From Rosettibacter sp037481715 (GTDB taxonomy: Bacteria; Bacteroidota; Ignavibacteria; Ignavibacteriales; Melioribacteraceae), in assembly GCA_037481715.1 (NCBI GenBank), contig JBBFLD010000010.1:1-64000 (forward strand): a DNA stretch of 64,000 bases, read 5' to 3'. Position numbers and translations under genes: made by a program. The notes under the pieces are model-generated. The model was not told where the DNA came from and did no database searches. It worked only from the letters and a program-made list of their open reading frames with translations. This document shows positions 17,698 to 26,104 of this stretch, piece after piece. The number at the start of each line of letters is the position of its first letter. The stretch's first letter is position 1.

Positions 17698-19197
17698 ATG
17701 AAAAAGTTATTAATTGAATTTCTTAGAAAACATTTTAACCAGGTTGCCGAAAACTGGACTGATAAGCTTATCCAGCTTTTTAAAGATAAATTGTTAAATG
17801 CACAAATTAAAACTTTTGTAGAAAGCAGCATCACTACATTTATTGATGTCTTGGAACAAGGTGATTATAAAATAGCCGACCAGTATTTGATTGACATATA
17901 TACTTTATTTTCAAGAACGAATTTAAATTTGCTTGAAGTAAGTCAGATGTTTAGTCAGGGGAGGTATGCAGTATTGAACATTATTGAAAAAGAAATTGCA
18001 AGTCCAACCGACCCGATAATTTTACTTGGATTCATAGATGAAATAATTGAACAGGTTCTTGTTCGATATGCAATGCTGCATCAAGAAGCTAAGATGAAAG
18101 AATTAAGATATGAAAGAGATAGATTAGCTTTCAAACTTGAACTTAATCAACAATATTTGAAAAATATTTTGCATACTTCAGATTCTGCAATTATGATGGT
18201 AGATGAAAATGAAAGATTCATTGCTTGGAATAAAGGTGCAGAGAGAATTTTTGGATATACGGAACAAGAAATTATTGGAAAACCATCTTCATTTCTTTTA
18301 CCCGAAGGAGAAAAATATCAAGAAGAATTAAGACAAATTCAGGAAGAAGTAAAAAAGGGTGTAACAAAAATTTTAGAAACAGAAAGAAAAACAAAAGATG
18401 GAAGAATACTAAGTGTAAAATTGAGTGTATCGAGATTGCCAGGAAGCAAAGGCGATTATTCAGGAAGGTCGATTATAATTAAAGATTTTACCGAGTTCAA
18501 AAAACTTCAGGCACAAATTGACCAATCGGAAAAATTAGCAGTAATTGGTCAACTTGCTGCTGGTGTTGCTCACGAAATTGGAAATCCACTTGCATCAATT
18601 TCTTCTCTTGTTCAAATACTTCAGAGAAAAAGTCAGGACCCTTTTATCACAGAACAATTATCTTACATCAAAGAAAATATTGATAGAATTTCAAAAATAG
18701 TCAGAGAGCTTGTTGATTTTTCAAGACCTCCAAGTTATGAAAGAGCAATGCATGATGTAACTGATATAATTAAAACAGCACTAGGTATTGTTAAGTATGA
18801 CAAACGTGTTCGCAATGTAAAGTTTGACACAGATTTGAAAAAAAGTTTGCCTCAAATTAATGTAGCAGCAGACCAGCTACTCCAAGTATTTGTAAATATC
18901 CTTATCAATGCACTTGATGCTATCGAAGGAAACGGAATCATCACAGTAAAATCAAATTATGATGAAGAATATATTTATGTTGATATTACTGATAATGGCT
19001 GCGGCATGGATGAAAAAACAATGGAAAAGATTTTTGACCCTTTCTTTACAACAAAAGAAGTTGGAAAAGGAACGGGTCTTGGATTATCCGTAAGTTATGG
19101 AATTATCAAACAATATAATGGAGAAATTCTGGTTAAAAGTAAATTAAATGAAGGGAGCACATTCACAGTTAAAATTCCTATTAAACAAAATAGTTGA
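17698..19197 (+). CDS. PAS histidine kinase with RsbRD-like N-terminal domain (NtrB-like)
   Basis: A 499-residue soluble sensor kinase. Residues 1-140 form an all-helical domain resembling the RsbR-family N-terminal sensor fold. A PAS domain follows (about 155-275, with IAWNKGAERIFGYTEQEIIG). The HisKA box is GVAHEIGNPLASI, with its phosphorylated His near residue 297. The HATPase domain shows NALDAIEG, DNGCGMDE and GTGLGLSVSYG. No membrane helix is seen, so the signal is intracellular. The sigma-54 activator begins 9 bp downstream, which marks them as a cognate pair in the manner of NtrB and NtrC. Confidence 0.88.
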   Translation: MKKLLIEFLRKHFNQVAENWTDKLIQLFKDKLLNAQIKTFVESSITTFIDVLEQGDYKIADQYLIDIYTLFSRTNLNLLEVSQMFSQGRYAVLNIIEKEIASPTDPIILLGFIDEIIEQVLVRYAMLHQEAKMKELRYERDRLAFKLELNQQYLKNILHTSDSAIMMVDENERFIAWNKGAERIFGYTEQEIIGKPSSFLLPEGEKYQEELRQIQEEVKKGVTKILETERKTKDGRILSVKLSVSRLPGSKGDYSGRSIIIKDFTEFKKLQAQIDQSEKLAVIGQLAAGVAHEIGNPLASISSLVQILQRKSQDPFITEQLSYIKENIDRISKIVRELVDFSRPPSYERAMHDVTDIIKTALGIVKYDKRVRNVKFDTDLKKSLPQINVAADQLLQVFVNILINALDAIEGNGIITVKSNYDEEYIYVDITDNGCGMDEKTMEKIFDPFFTTKEVGKGTGLGLSVSYGIIKQYNGEILVKSKLNEGSTFTVKIPIKQNS

Positions 19198-19206
19198 GGG
19201 GAAAAT

Positions 19207-20592
19207 ATGTCAGCAAAAATTTTAATTGCCGATGATGAAAAGCCAATTCGTGATTCTTTGAAAATGGTACTCGAAGAAGAAGGCTTTACAATTGAAACAG
19301 TAGGTGATGGCGAAGAAGCTTTGCAGAAAATTCAAAATGCAAAAGGAGAAGAAAACTTTGATATTGTTATTACAGATATAAAAATGCCAAAACTTGACGG
19401 TATGCAGCTTCTTGAACAAGCTTCAAGAATTTCACCAGAAACTTTTTTTATTATTATGACTGCTTATGCATCAGTAAACACTGCAATTGAGGCATTGCGG
19501 CACGGTGCTTATGATTATTTGATTAAACCAATAGAATTTGATGACTTAATTATTCGAGTTAAAAGACTGCTTGATTACAAAAAACTTGCTCTTGAAAATA
19601 AAGCTCTGCGTCAGAGAATATCAGCAGATTACGACTTTACAAATTTAATTGGCAAAAGCGATGCAATGAAAAAAGTTTTTTCAATTATTGCACAGGTTGC
19701 ACCTACAAACAGCAATGTATTAATCACAGGAAAAAGTGGAACAGGGAAAGAACTTGTTGCTAAGGCAATTCATTACAACAGCAAAAGAAAAGACAAAATT
19801 TTTCTTCCTGTTAACTGCGGTGCAATAGCAGAAAACTTAATCGAAAGCGAACTTTTTGGACATAAAAAGGGTGCTTTTACAGGTGCAACCGAAGATAAAG
19901 TTGGTTTATTCAAAGTAGCTGATGGTGGAACTTTATTCCTTGATGAAATTGGCGAACTTCCATTAAATCTTCAAGTTAAGCTGCTTAGAGCTATTGAAGA
20001 TAAAGAATTTATTCCTGTAGGCGGTGTTAAACCAGTAAGCACAGATGTAAGAATTATTGCAGCAACAAATCAAAATCTTTATGAAAAAACAAAAACAGGA
20101 GAATTTAGAGAAGACCTTTATTATCGTCTCAATGTTGTTGAAATTAATCTTCCTACATTGAATGAAAGAAAAGAAGATATTCCTCTTCTTGTTAATCACT
20201 TTATTGAAAAATATTCTAAAGAGATGGGCAAAAAAATTATAGGCGTTGATAATGATACGATGAAAATTTTAATGGGACATGAATGGCGGGGTGGAGTAAG
20301 AGAACTTGAAAATATAATTGAACGCGCCGTGATATTTTGCAAGAAAGATATTATTACTGTTGATGACCTTGCAGAGTATATTAGAGGTAATACTGCGGTA
20401 TATGAATATCCTGAATCACTCAAAGAAGCGCTTCATAATTTTGAAAGAGAGCATATTATTAAAACAATGAAAAAATATAATTACAATAAAGAAGAAGCAG
20501 CAAAAGCTCTTGAAATTGGTTTATCTTCTTTATACAGAAAAATGGATGAACTGCATATTCCAACCAGACCTCCAATTGATGATATTAATTAA
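19207..20592 (+). CDS. Sigma-54-dependent response regulator (NtrC family)
   Basis: A 461-residue transcription activator with three domains. The receiver (1-120) has the DD pair, phospho-acceptor aspartate in VITDIKMPKLDG and the KP lysine. The AAA+ domain (about 140-375) has Walker A GKSGTGKE, the sigma-54 contact loop GAFTGA, Walker B LFLDEIGELP and the R-finger region. The C-terminal helix-turn-helix is of Fis type (YNKEEAAKALEIGLSSLYRK). GAGGGG stands before the ATG. It should activate promoters with the -24/-12 form; no such target was recognised in the window. Confidence 0.93.
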   Translation: MSAKILIADDEKPIRDSLKMVLEEEGFTIETVGDGEEALQKIQNAKGEENFDIVITDIKMPKLDGMQLLEQASRISPETFFIIMTAYASVNTAIEALRHGAYDYLIKPIEFDDLIIRVKRLLDYKKLALENKALRQRISADYDFTNLIGKSDAMKKVFSIIAQVAPTNSNVLITGKSGTGKELVAKAIHYNSKRKDKIFLPVNCGAIAENLIESELFGHKKGAFTGATEDKVGLFKVADGGTLFLDEIGELPLNLQVKLLRAIEDKEFIPVGGVKPVSTDVRIIAATNQNLYEKTKTGEFREDLYYRLNVVEINLPTLNERKEDIPLLVNHFIEKYSKEMGKKIIGVDNDTMKILMGHEWRGGVRELENIIERAVIFCKKDIITVDDLAEYIRGNTAVYEYPESLKEALHNFEREHIIKTMKKYNYNKEEAAKALEIGLSSLYRKMDELHIPTRPPIDDIN

Positions 20593-20634
20593 AAATTGTG
20601 CCAAGGTCTGTGTGTTACATTGATTAGTTTTTTT

Positions 20635-20642
20635 TATATTTG
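20635..20642 (+). promoter_or_regulatory. Candidate -7 element TATATTTG upstream of the hybrid kinase
   Basis: TATATTTG matches the Bacteroidota -7 consensus TAnnTTTG and lies 26 bp before the ATG at 20668. The -33 position is poor, with TGTG instead of TTTG at about 20611-20614. It would give a short leader for the hybrid kinase gene. Confidence 0.35.
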
Positions 20643-20667
20643 ACATACAGACACATTCTATTTAACG

Positions 20668-22158
20668 ATGGATAACTTTATTGATACTAATACACTTTCT
20701 TATTTCACACGCGAACAAAATGATATTTTTTTTATTGTTGAATTTTTAGATGAGGGTCATAAAAATTATTATTCTCAGAACATTGAACAGATAATAGGTT
20801 ATACACAAGATGAATTGGACAGCTTTCCTGAAAAACTTCATTCTCTAATAGATGAAGATTATTACAGCAAAATTAGAAATGTACTGTTTGAACTTGAGTC
20901 TGATGAAACAAAAAACTCGGTAACACTTGAATACAGAATTAATTCAAAAGATGGAAAAAAAATCTATCTAAAAGAATTTTTAAAAGTAATTCGTAACAAT
21001 GAAGGTTTAATTTCTCAAAGGCATAGCATGATTATTAATTTAACATCGTTAAAAGAGAAAGAACAGGAGTTAGAAGAACAAAATGAAAAACTGAAAGAAC
21101 TGAATGCAGCCAAAGATAAATTTATTTCGATTGTTTCGCACGATTTAAGAGCACCATTTACAACATTGCTCGGATTTTCTGAAATTCTATTGAATGAAAA
21201 AGAACTAACTGAAGAAGAAAGAAATGAATATTTAAAATATATTTATGAAGCATCAAAGACAGAACTTAATTTAATTAATTGCTTGCTTGATTGGTCAAGA
21301 CTGCAGACAGGAAGAATAAAAGTAGAACCAACAAGGCTAAATGTTAAATCGACAGTTGCAAATTCAATAATATCGCTTACACCCATTTCCGTAAGAAAAA
21401 ATATTGAAATAAAAATTGAAATTCCTTCTAATTTGTATATGTGTGCTGATGAAAGACTGATAAGTCAGGCAATATTAAATCTTGTGAGCAATGCTGTGAG
21501 ATTTACTCCACCTGGAAAAGAAGTTCAAATTTATTCACAAAAATTTAAAGAAGGATTTATTGAAATTGTTGTGGCTGATCAAGGAACCGGGATTCCAGAA
21601 GAAGGGCAGAGTAAACTTTTTAAGATAGACCAAAAATTTATTATGGCTGGAACAGAAGGAGAAAAAGGAAGTGGGCTTGGATTAACACTTGTTAAAGAAA
21701 TTATTGATAAACACGGTGGCGAGGTCTGGTTCTATTCCAAAGTTGGTGAAGGCAGTGAATTTCATATCACTGTTCCAGAAGCAAAAAATATTCTTTTAAT
21801 TGTGGAAGATGACGAGGCAGTAGTTTCACTTTATAAAAGAATAATTGAACACCATCTTCCATATTTTGAAATTAAAACTGCTGTTAATGGTTACGATGCA
21901 ATTACAATGTTGAAAAATATTATGCCAACAATAATCATAACAGACCATGATATGCCTTTGATGAATGGGACTCAATTTGTTGATGCTGTTTACAAAAAAG
22001 AAACAAATAAATCTATTCCAATAATTGTGATTTCAGCTAAACTTGATGCTGAAATAATAAAATCTTATTCAAAACTGGGAGTAGATAAAATTATTCCCAA
22101 ACCAATCGATTCTGAAAAACTAGTAAATGCAATCAAAGAATCATTAATACTTCAGTAA
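20668..22158 (+). CDS. Hybrid PAS histidine kinase with C-terminal receiver
   Basis: A 496-residue cytoplasmic hybrid kinase. Residues 15-130 form a PAS domain, followed by a short coiled coil. The HisKA box is FISIVSHDLRAPFTTLLGFSE (His near 157 within a longer segment), and the HATPase has LVSNAVRFTPPG and GSGLGLTLVKEI. From about residue 373 there is a receiver domain with the DD pair (VEDDEA), the acceptor Asp in IITDHDMPLMNG, and the KP lysine. A receiver at the C terminus implies an internal phosphorelay or feedback. The gene follows the NtrC-like gene by 75 bp, possibly from its own promoter. Confidence 0.88.
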   Translation: MDNFIDTNTLSYFTREQNDIFFIVEFLDEGHKNYYSQNIEQIIGYTQDELDSFPEKLHSLIDEDYYSKIRNVLFELESDETKNSVTLEYRINSKDGKKIYLKEFLKVIRNNEGLISQRHSMIINLTSLKEKEQELEEQNEKLKELNAAKDKFISIVSHDLRAPFTTLLGFSEILLNEKELTEEERNEYLKYIYEASKTELNLINCLLDWSRLQTGRIKVEPTRLNVKSTVANSIISLTPISVRKNIEIKIEIPSNLYMCADERLISQAILNLVSNAVRFTPPGKEVQIYSQKFKEGFIEIVVADQGTGIPEEGQSKLFKIDQKFIMAGTEGEKGSGLGLTLVKEIIDKHGGEVWFYSKVGEGSEFHITVPEAKNILLIVEDDEAVVSLYKRIIEHHLPYFEIKTAVNGYDAITMLKNIMPTIIITDHDMPLMNGTQFVDAVYKKETNKSIPIIVISAKLDAEIIKSYSKLGVDKIIPKPIDSEKLVNAIKESLILQ

Positions 22159-22169
22159 AGAAGGCTTGT

Positions 22170-22682
22170 ATGAATGAATTAAATCTAACAATAAAACATT
22201 GGTATGCCTTTTACACAAAACCTCATCATGAATTTAAAGCTCAACAGCAATTTGAATCCGCTGGAATTGATTATTATTTACCTGTTATAGAAACAGTAAG
22301 GCAGTGGAGAGACCGTAAAAAAAGAGTAATCGAACCGCTCTTTAGGTCATACATATTTGTTCATGCTAATGAAAAAGAAAGATTGTGTGCATTGCAGCAG
22401 TCTTCAATTGTAAGAACTATATGTTTCAACGGCAAGCCTTCAATTATTCCAGATTATCAAATAGAAAATTTGAAAATAATGTTGAATGGTAAACCCGAAG
22501 TTTTTGTTGTAAACAAAATTGAAGCAGGAGAATCTGTTAGAATTATTGATGGACCTTTTAAAGGCATTATTGGAAAAATTAAAATAATAAGCAAAGAAAA
22601 ATGGCTTGCTGTTTCTGTAGATTTACTTCAGCGCTCGGTTCTTGTTCGTCTTCCAATTGAAAGTGTTGTTAAATTAATCTAA
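22170..22682 (+). CDS. NusG-family antitermination paralogue (UpxY/RfaH-like)
   Basis: A 170-residue specialised NusG paralogue. The NGN domain starts with HWYAFYTKPHHEFKAQQQFE and includes PLFRSYIFVHAN. A KOW domain follows (GESVRIIDGPFKGIIGKI at about 122-139). NusG paralogues of this type bind RNA polymerase at particular operons to suppress pausing or termination, commonly for long polysaccharide clusters. Here it sits between a hybrid kinase and a nuclease, about 9 kb from the sugar cassette, so its target cannot be assigned from position. The housekeeping nusG is normally beside rplK and is not in the window. Confidence 0.85.
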   Translation: MNELNLTIKHWYAFYTKPHHEFKAQQQFESAGIDYYLPVIETVRQWRDRKKRVIEPLFRSYIFVHANEKERLCALQQSSIVRTICFNGKPSIIPDYQIENLKIMLNGKPEVFVVNKIEAGESVRIIDGPFKGIIGKIKIISKEKWLAVSVDLLQRSVLVRLPIESVVKLI

Positions 22683-22694
22683 TCAAGCAAAATT

Positions 22695-23741
22695 ATGTTA
22701 AATCAAAAATCATTAAGTGAAATAAATAAAGAAGAAGAATTCACTCTTTTTTTATTGATAAATAAATATGAAACAAAAACAACTAAAAATGGAAATTCTT
22801 ATTTAAGTCTTGAGCTGCGTGATAAATCAACGATAATTTCAGCAAATCTATGGGAAAACATAAATGATATTTTGCAGGGAATTTCTGAAAATAAAATTGT
22901 CAAAGTAAACGGCGTGCTTCAAGAGTTTAATGGTTCGCCTCAGATAAAAATCAAAAGAATTCGTTTTGCAAATGAAAATGACAATGTAAGTATTGAAGAT
23001 TTTATTCCAGTTTCACCTCGCAGCCTCGATGATATGAAGCGAGAATTCAACGATGTTATTGGTTCTATTAATAATGGATTCTTAAAAACATTACTTGAAA
23101 AAATTTTTTACGGAGAAAATCTCAATAATTTTTACAATGTTCCTGCTGGTTCAAGCTGGCATCATGCTTATTTGCACGGTTTACTCGAACATACACTTGA
23201 GCTTGTAAAAATATGTGAATTGATGTGTACTATTCATCCAGAAATTAATAGAGATTTATTGATTGCAGGTGCTTTGCTTCATGATTTTGGAAAAACAGAA
23301 GAATTAACACTTACTCCTTCATTCGAATACACAGATAAAGGAAGATTAATTGGACATATCATGATTGGTGCAATGGCAGTAGAAAAAGCAATTGATGAAA
23401 TAGAAAATTTTCCGGAAGAATTAAAACATCAACTCATACATTTAATACTCAGTCATCAAGGCAAACTTGAGTATGCTTCACCTGTGATTCCAAAAACACT
23501 TGAGGCAATTGTGCTTTATCATGCAGATGAATTAAGTGCAAAAACAAATGCATATAAAAATGCAATTCAAGCAGAAAAAAATAAAAGTGCAGGATTTAAT
23601 TCCTTTGGGAAAAGATGGACTAAATTCATAAAACTTGCCGATACTGCTCTTTATATTCCAGAATTAGAATTTTTTGAATCTAACAATAAAGAAAGTTCAG
23701 ATTCAGGTCTAACCGAATCTGAAGAGGAGGAAAATTCATGA
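22695..23741 (+). CDS. YhaM-like 3'-5' exoribonuclease (OB-fold plus HD domain)
   Basis: A 348-residue protein with an N-terminal OB-fold nucleic-acid-binding domain (about 15-100, with SLELRDKSTIISANLW and QIKIKRIR) and a C-terminal HD phosphohydrolase domain. HD metal ligands are visible in SWHHAYLHGLLEHTLELV, LLHDFGKTEEL, LIHLILSHQG and LYHADELSAK. This arrangement matches the YhaM 3'-5' exonuclease of Firmicutes. The C-terminal tail is acidic (ESEEEENS). It overlaps the next gene by four bases and follows the NusG paralogue by 12 bp. Confidence 0.83.
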   Translation: MLNQKSLSEINKEEEFTLFLLINKYETKTTKNGNSYLSLELRDKSTIISANLWENINDILQGISENKIVKVNGVLQEFNGSPQIKIKRIRFANENDNVSIEDFIPVSPRSLDDMKREFNDVIGSINNGFLKTLLEKIFYGENLNNFYNVPAGSSWHHAYLHGLLEHTLELVKICELMCTIHPEINRDLLIAGALLHDFGKTEELTLTPSFEYTDKGRLIGHIMIGAMAVEKAIDEIENFPEELKHQLIHLILSHQGKLEYASPVIPKTLEAIVLYHADELSAKTNAYKNAIQAEKNKSAGFNSFGKRWTKFIKLADTALYIPELEFFESNNKESSDSGLTESEEEENS

Positions 23742-24514
23742 AAAGAATTTTTATCATTCTTTTTATTGCTGTAGCTTTTTATGCAAATCAAAATTTAGCT
23801 CAGTCTGTAGAACAATTAATTAAAGAGGGCGATAATTATTATGAAAAATTTGATAATGAAAAGGCTCTTGAATTTTATAAAAAAGCAGAAAAGCTTGACC
23901 CAAACAATTATGAAATTTTATGGAAGATAAGTCGAGCTTATGTTGACATTGGTGAACACATGCCAGCAAATACAAGCGAACAAAAAGATGCACAACTCTC
24001 TGTATATCAAAAAGCACTTGAATATGCTGAAAAATCAATTAAAGCTGCACCTGATAAATCAGTAACTTATTTACGTCGTGCAATTGCAAATGGAAGAATT
24101 GCTCTTTTCAAAGGTGTATTTTCGGTTGCTGGTGTTGTTAATTCGGTAAAAGCAGATTTAGAAAAAGCAATTCAGCTTAACAATGGAGGAAATGATATTC
24201 AGGCTGTAGCACATTATGTGCTTGCAAGAACTCATGCAAAGACAAGTGAAAAATGGAAACCTGCTCGTTCTGTTCTTGGCTTGGGGTGGGCTGATAATGA
24301 AATTGCATTGAAAGAATACAAAAAAGCAATTGAATTGAAACCAAACTATGTTATGTTCTATGTAGATTATGCAATTTCATTAATTCGAGAGAAAGATTAT
24401 AAAACTGCAAGATTAATGCTACAGAAAGCAATTGACAGTCCGATTGAAGATGAAGATGATAATGTTCGAAAAGAAGAAGCAAAAAAATTATTAAAAGAAA
24501 TTGAAGGAAAATGA
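23738..24514 (+). CDS. Secreted tetratricopeptide-repeat protein
   Basis: A 258-residue protein with a signal peptide (about 1-21, ending NLAQ). TPR-type helices fill the rest, with repeat segments KEGDNYYEKFDNEKALEFYK near the N terminus and NEIALKEYKKAIELKPNYV towards the C terminus. Such proteins act as protein-binding scaffolds in the periplasm or outer membrane; no partner can be named. The strong GAGGAGG ribosome site lies inside the end of the nuclease gene. It overlaps both neighbours by four bases, so it belongs to their operon. Confidence 0.78.
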   Translation: MKRIFIILFIAVAFYANQNLAQSVEQLIKEGDNYYEKFDNEKALEFYKKAEKLDPNNYEILWKISRAYVDIGEHMPANTSEQKDAQLSVYQKALEYAEKSIKAAPDKSVTYLRRAIANGRIALFKGVFSVAGVVNSVKADLEKAIQLNNGGNDIQAVAHYVLARTHAKTSEKWKPARSVLGLGWADNEIALKEYKKAIELKPNYVMFYVDYAISLIREKDYKTARLMLQKAIDSPIEDEDDNVRKEEAKKLLKEIEGK

Positions 24515-25260
24515 AATTAGAATTCGAGAAAAAATTTATTGAAAGGTTAAGCACAGCAAAGAAAGTTGTCTTTTTCACTGGTGCAGGAATATCTGCTGAG
24601 AGCGGTATTCCAACTTTTAGGGGCAGTGATGGAATCTGGAATAAAATGAAGCCAGAAGAACTTGCAAGCTTTGATGCATTCATGCGAAATCCTGATTTAG
24701 TATGGGAATGGTATCAACATAGAAGAAATATCATTAATAATACAAAACCTAATGCGGGACATATTGCAATTGCAGAATTAGAAAAATATTATGATGTTAC
24801 AGTTGTTACACAAAATATTGATAATCTGCATCGCCGTGCAGGTTCAACAAAAATTTTTGAACTGCATGGTAACATCGAAAGAAATTATTGTATAGATTGC
24901 AAGACATTTTACAATTCACCTGAACTTGAAATAAGCAACAATGTGCCAAAGTGCAAAAAATGTGGGGGATTAATTCGTCCAGATGTTGTATGGTTTGGCG
25001 AGATGCTTCCACATGACCAATACAGCGGCGGAGAACAAGCAGCAGAAAAAAGTGATATTTGTTTTGTTGTAGGAACTTCTGCAGTAGTTTATCCTGCAGC
25101 TTATATCCCAATGACAGCAAAACAGGCTGGTTCTTTTATTGTAGAAATTAATATTGAACCAACAGATTTAACTCGATATGCCGATTATTCAATATTTGGC
25201 AAAGCAGGTGAAATACTTCCGGAAATTGTTAATGTAGTAAAACAAATTAAAGGTGAATAA
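24511..25260 (+). CDS. cobB: NAD-dependent protein deacylase (sirtuin, CobB/SIRT5 type)
   Basis: A 249-residue sirtuin that removes acyl groups from lysine using NAD. Motifs are GAGISAESGIPTFRG (24-38), TQNIDNLHRRAG, the catalytic H119 in LHG, and the zinc cysteines C127, C130, C148 and C151. Y68 and R71 form the YxxR pair that in SIRT5 and E. coli CobB recognises succinyl and malonyl groups, so desuccinylase activity is expected. It is the last gene of the run 22170-25260 and is followed by repeat-rich non-coding DNA. Confidence 0.92.
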   Translation: MKLEFEKKFIERLSTAKKVVFFTGAGISAESGIPTFRGSDGIWNKMKPEELASFDAFMRNPDLVWEWYQHRRNIINNTKPNAGHIAIAELEKYYDVTVVTQNIDNLHRRAGSTKIFELHGNIERNYCIDCKTFYNSPELEISNNVPKCKKCGGLIRPDVVWFGEMLPHDQYSGGEQAAEKSDICFVVGTSAVVYPAAYIPMTAKQAGSFIVEINIEPTDLTRYADYSIFGKAGEILPEIVNVVKQIKGE

Positions 25261-25390
25261 TTTTTATAGAAAATTGATTTTGAAAGTACTTAACAAAAAA
25301 AACTTGCTGCATTTAAATTATTGAGTTTTTGGCTTATTAATTTGATTAAGAAGAAACCGCCGTGCACTCCAAGACCACAAAGATTATTTA
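25261..25390. other. Non-coding gap before the repeat block
   Basis: No gene is seen. A short GC-richer stretch at about 25353-25375 (AAACCGCCGTGCACTCCAAG) stands out from its AT-rich surroundings but was not recognised. No T tract follows a hairpin, so no terminator is called for the sirtuin operon. Confidence 0.4.
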
Positions 25391-25588
25391 GAAATTCTTC
25401 GTCCGCCTTTGGCGGACTCAAAATGACTTTTGATTTACATTGTAATTCTGAGGAGCCCCGATAAATCGGGACGAAGAAGAATCTAATTACTAAATTTTCT
25501 ATTAGGTTCTTTGCTTCGTTCAGAACGACATGAATTTTTTTTGTCTTTCTGAAGGAACCCCGCCTGATGTAGTGTAAGTGAAGAATCT
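25391..25588. repeat. Composite block of degenerate dispersed repeats
   Basis: At least four degraded copies of the element seen at 1-170. Copy one (25394-25426) has ATTCTTCGTCCGCC, a hairpin with GGCGGA, then ATGAC. Copy two (25445-25484) has ATTCTGAGGAG with the hairpin CCCGAT-AA-ATCGGG and ends GAAGAATCT. Copy three (25504-25529) has GTTCTTTGCTTCGTTCAGAA. Copy four (25547-25588) ends GTGAAGAATCT. The flanks are shared while the inner hairpin differs between copies. They occupy intergenic DNA only. Confidence 0.6.
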
Positions 25589-25693
25589 AACCACGATGCA
25601 AAGAATAAGAAACGCAAAGAAAAACTTTGCTGCATTGTGAGAAAATAAAATTATAGAGATTGACTCGCTCTTACAAACTTCGTGAGGAATTCT
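25589..25693. repeat. Degenerate 'gcaaaga' repeat tract
   Basis: The stretch CCACGATGCAAAGAATAAG followed by AAACGCAAAGAAAAACTTTGC resembles a second class of dispersed intergenic sequence built from copies of GCAAAGA. A related piece, CAAACTTTGCGTCTCCTGCAG, occurs at about 184-204 next to the other repeat block, so both element types travel together. There is no coding signal up to the end of queD. Confidence 0.4.
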
Positions 25694-26104
25694 TTACAAT
25701 TTTATCTCTTCTTCTGCATAAGAATTTTCTGTTTCAAGAACTCTAACTTTTAACGAAGTGATATTTTCAGGTAAAGATGACTTGATTTTATCAATTAAAT
25801 AAAGGCAAATATTTTCTGCTGTCGTTTCAAAATTTACAATTACTTTTCTTGAATTCAACATTTCGAGAGCGGCAATTAATTCTTTATCTTCATTATAAAC
25901 CATAATTGAATGGTCTAATTCTTCGATTACAGGATTGACAATTTTAGCTAAATCGTAATAATCAAGCACCATTCCATTTGAATCCTGTGTCCCATTTATT
26001 TCAATCATGCATTTATATGAATGACCATGCAAATTTTTACATTTTCCTTTATGAAATGTTAAACGATGACCCATTTCCCATGAAAATTCTTTTGCTATTC
26101 TCAT
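25694..26104 (-). CDS. queD: 6-carboxy-5,6,7,8-tetrahydropterin synthase QueD
   Basis: A 136-residue member of the 6-pyruvoyl-tetrahydropterin synthase family, making carboxytetrahydropterin, the first step towards preQ0 and queuosine. Zinc-binding histidines are in WEMGHRL and LHGHSY; the catalytic cysteine is in GKCKNLHG. ELDHSIM and the C-terminal VRVLETENSYAE complete the signature. The start overlaps the queE stop by one base (TAATG), so the two steps are co-translated. Confidence 0.92.
   Translation of the reverse strand: MRIAKEFSWEMGHRLTFHKGKCKNLHGHSYKCMIEINGTQDSNGMVLDYYDLAKIVNPVIEELDHSIMVYNEDKELIAALEMLNSRKVIVNFETTAENICLYLIDKIKSSLPENITSLKVRVLETENSYAEEEIKL

Noticed and set aside
25391..25588. 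CRISPR array or tandem spacer structure in the repeat block
   Set aside because: Copies differ in length, spacing and inner sequence, and no cas gene is in the window.
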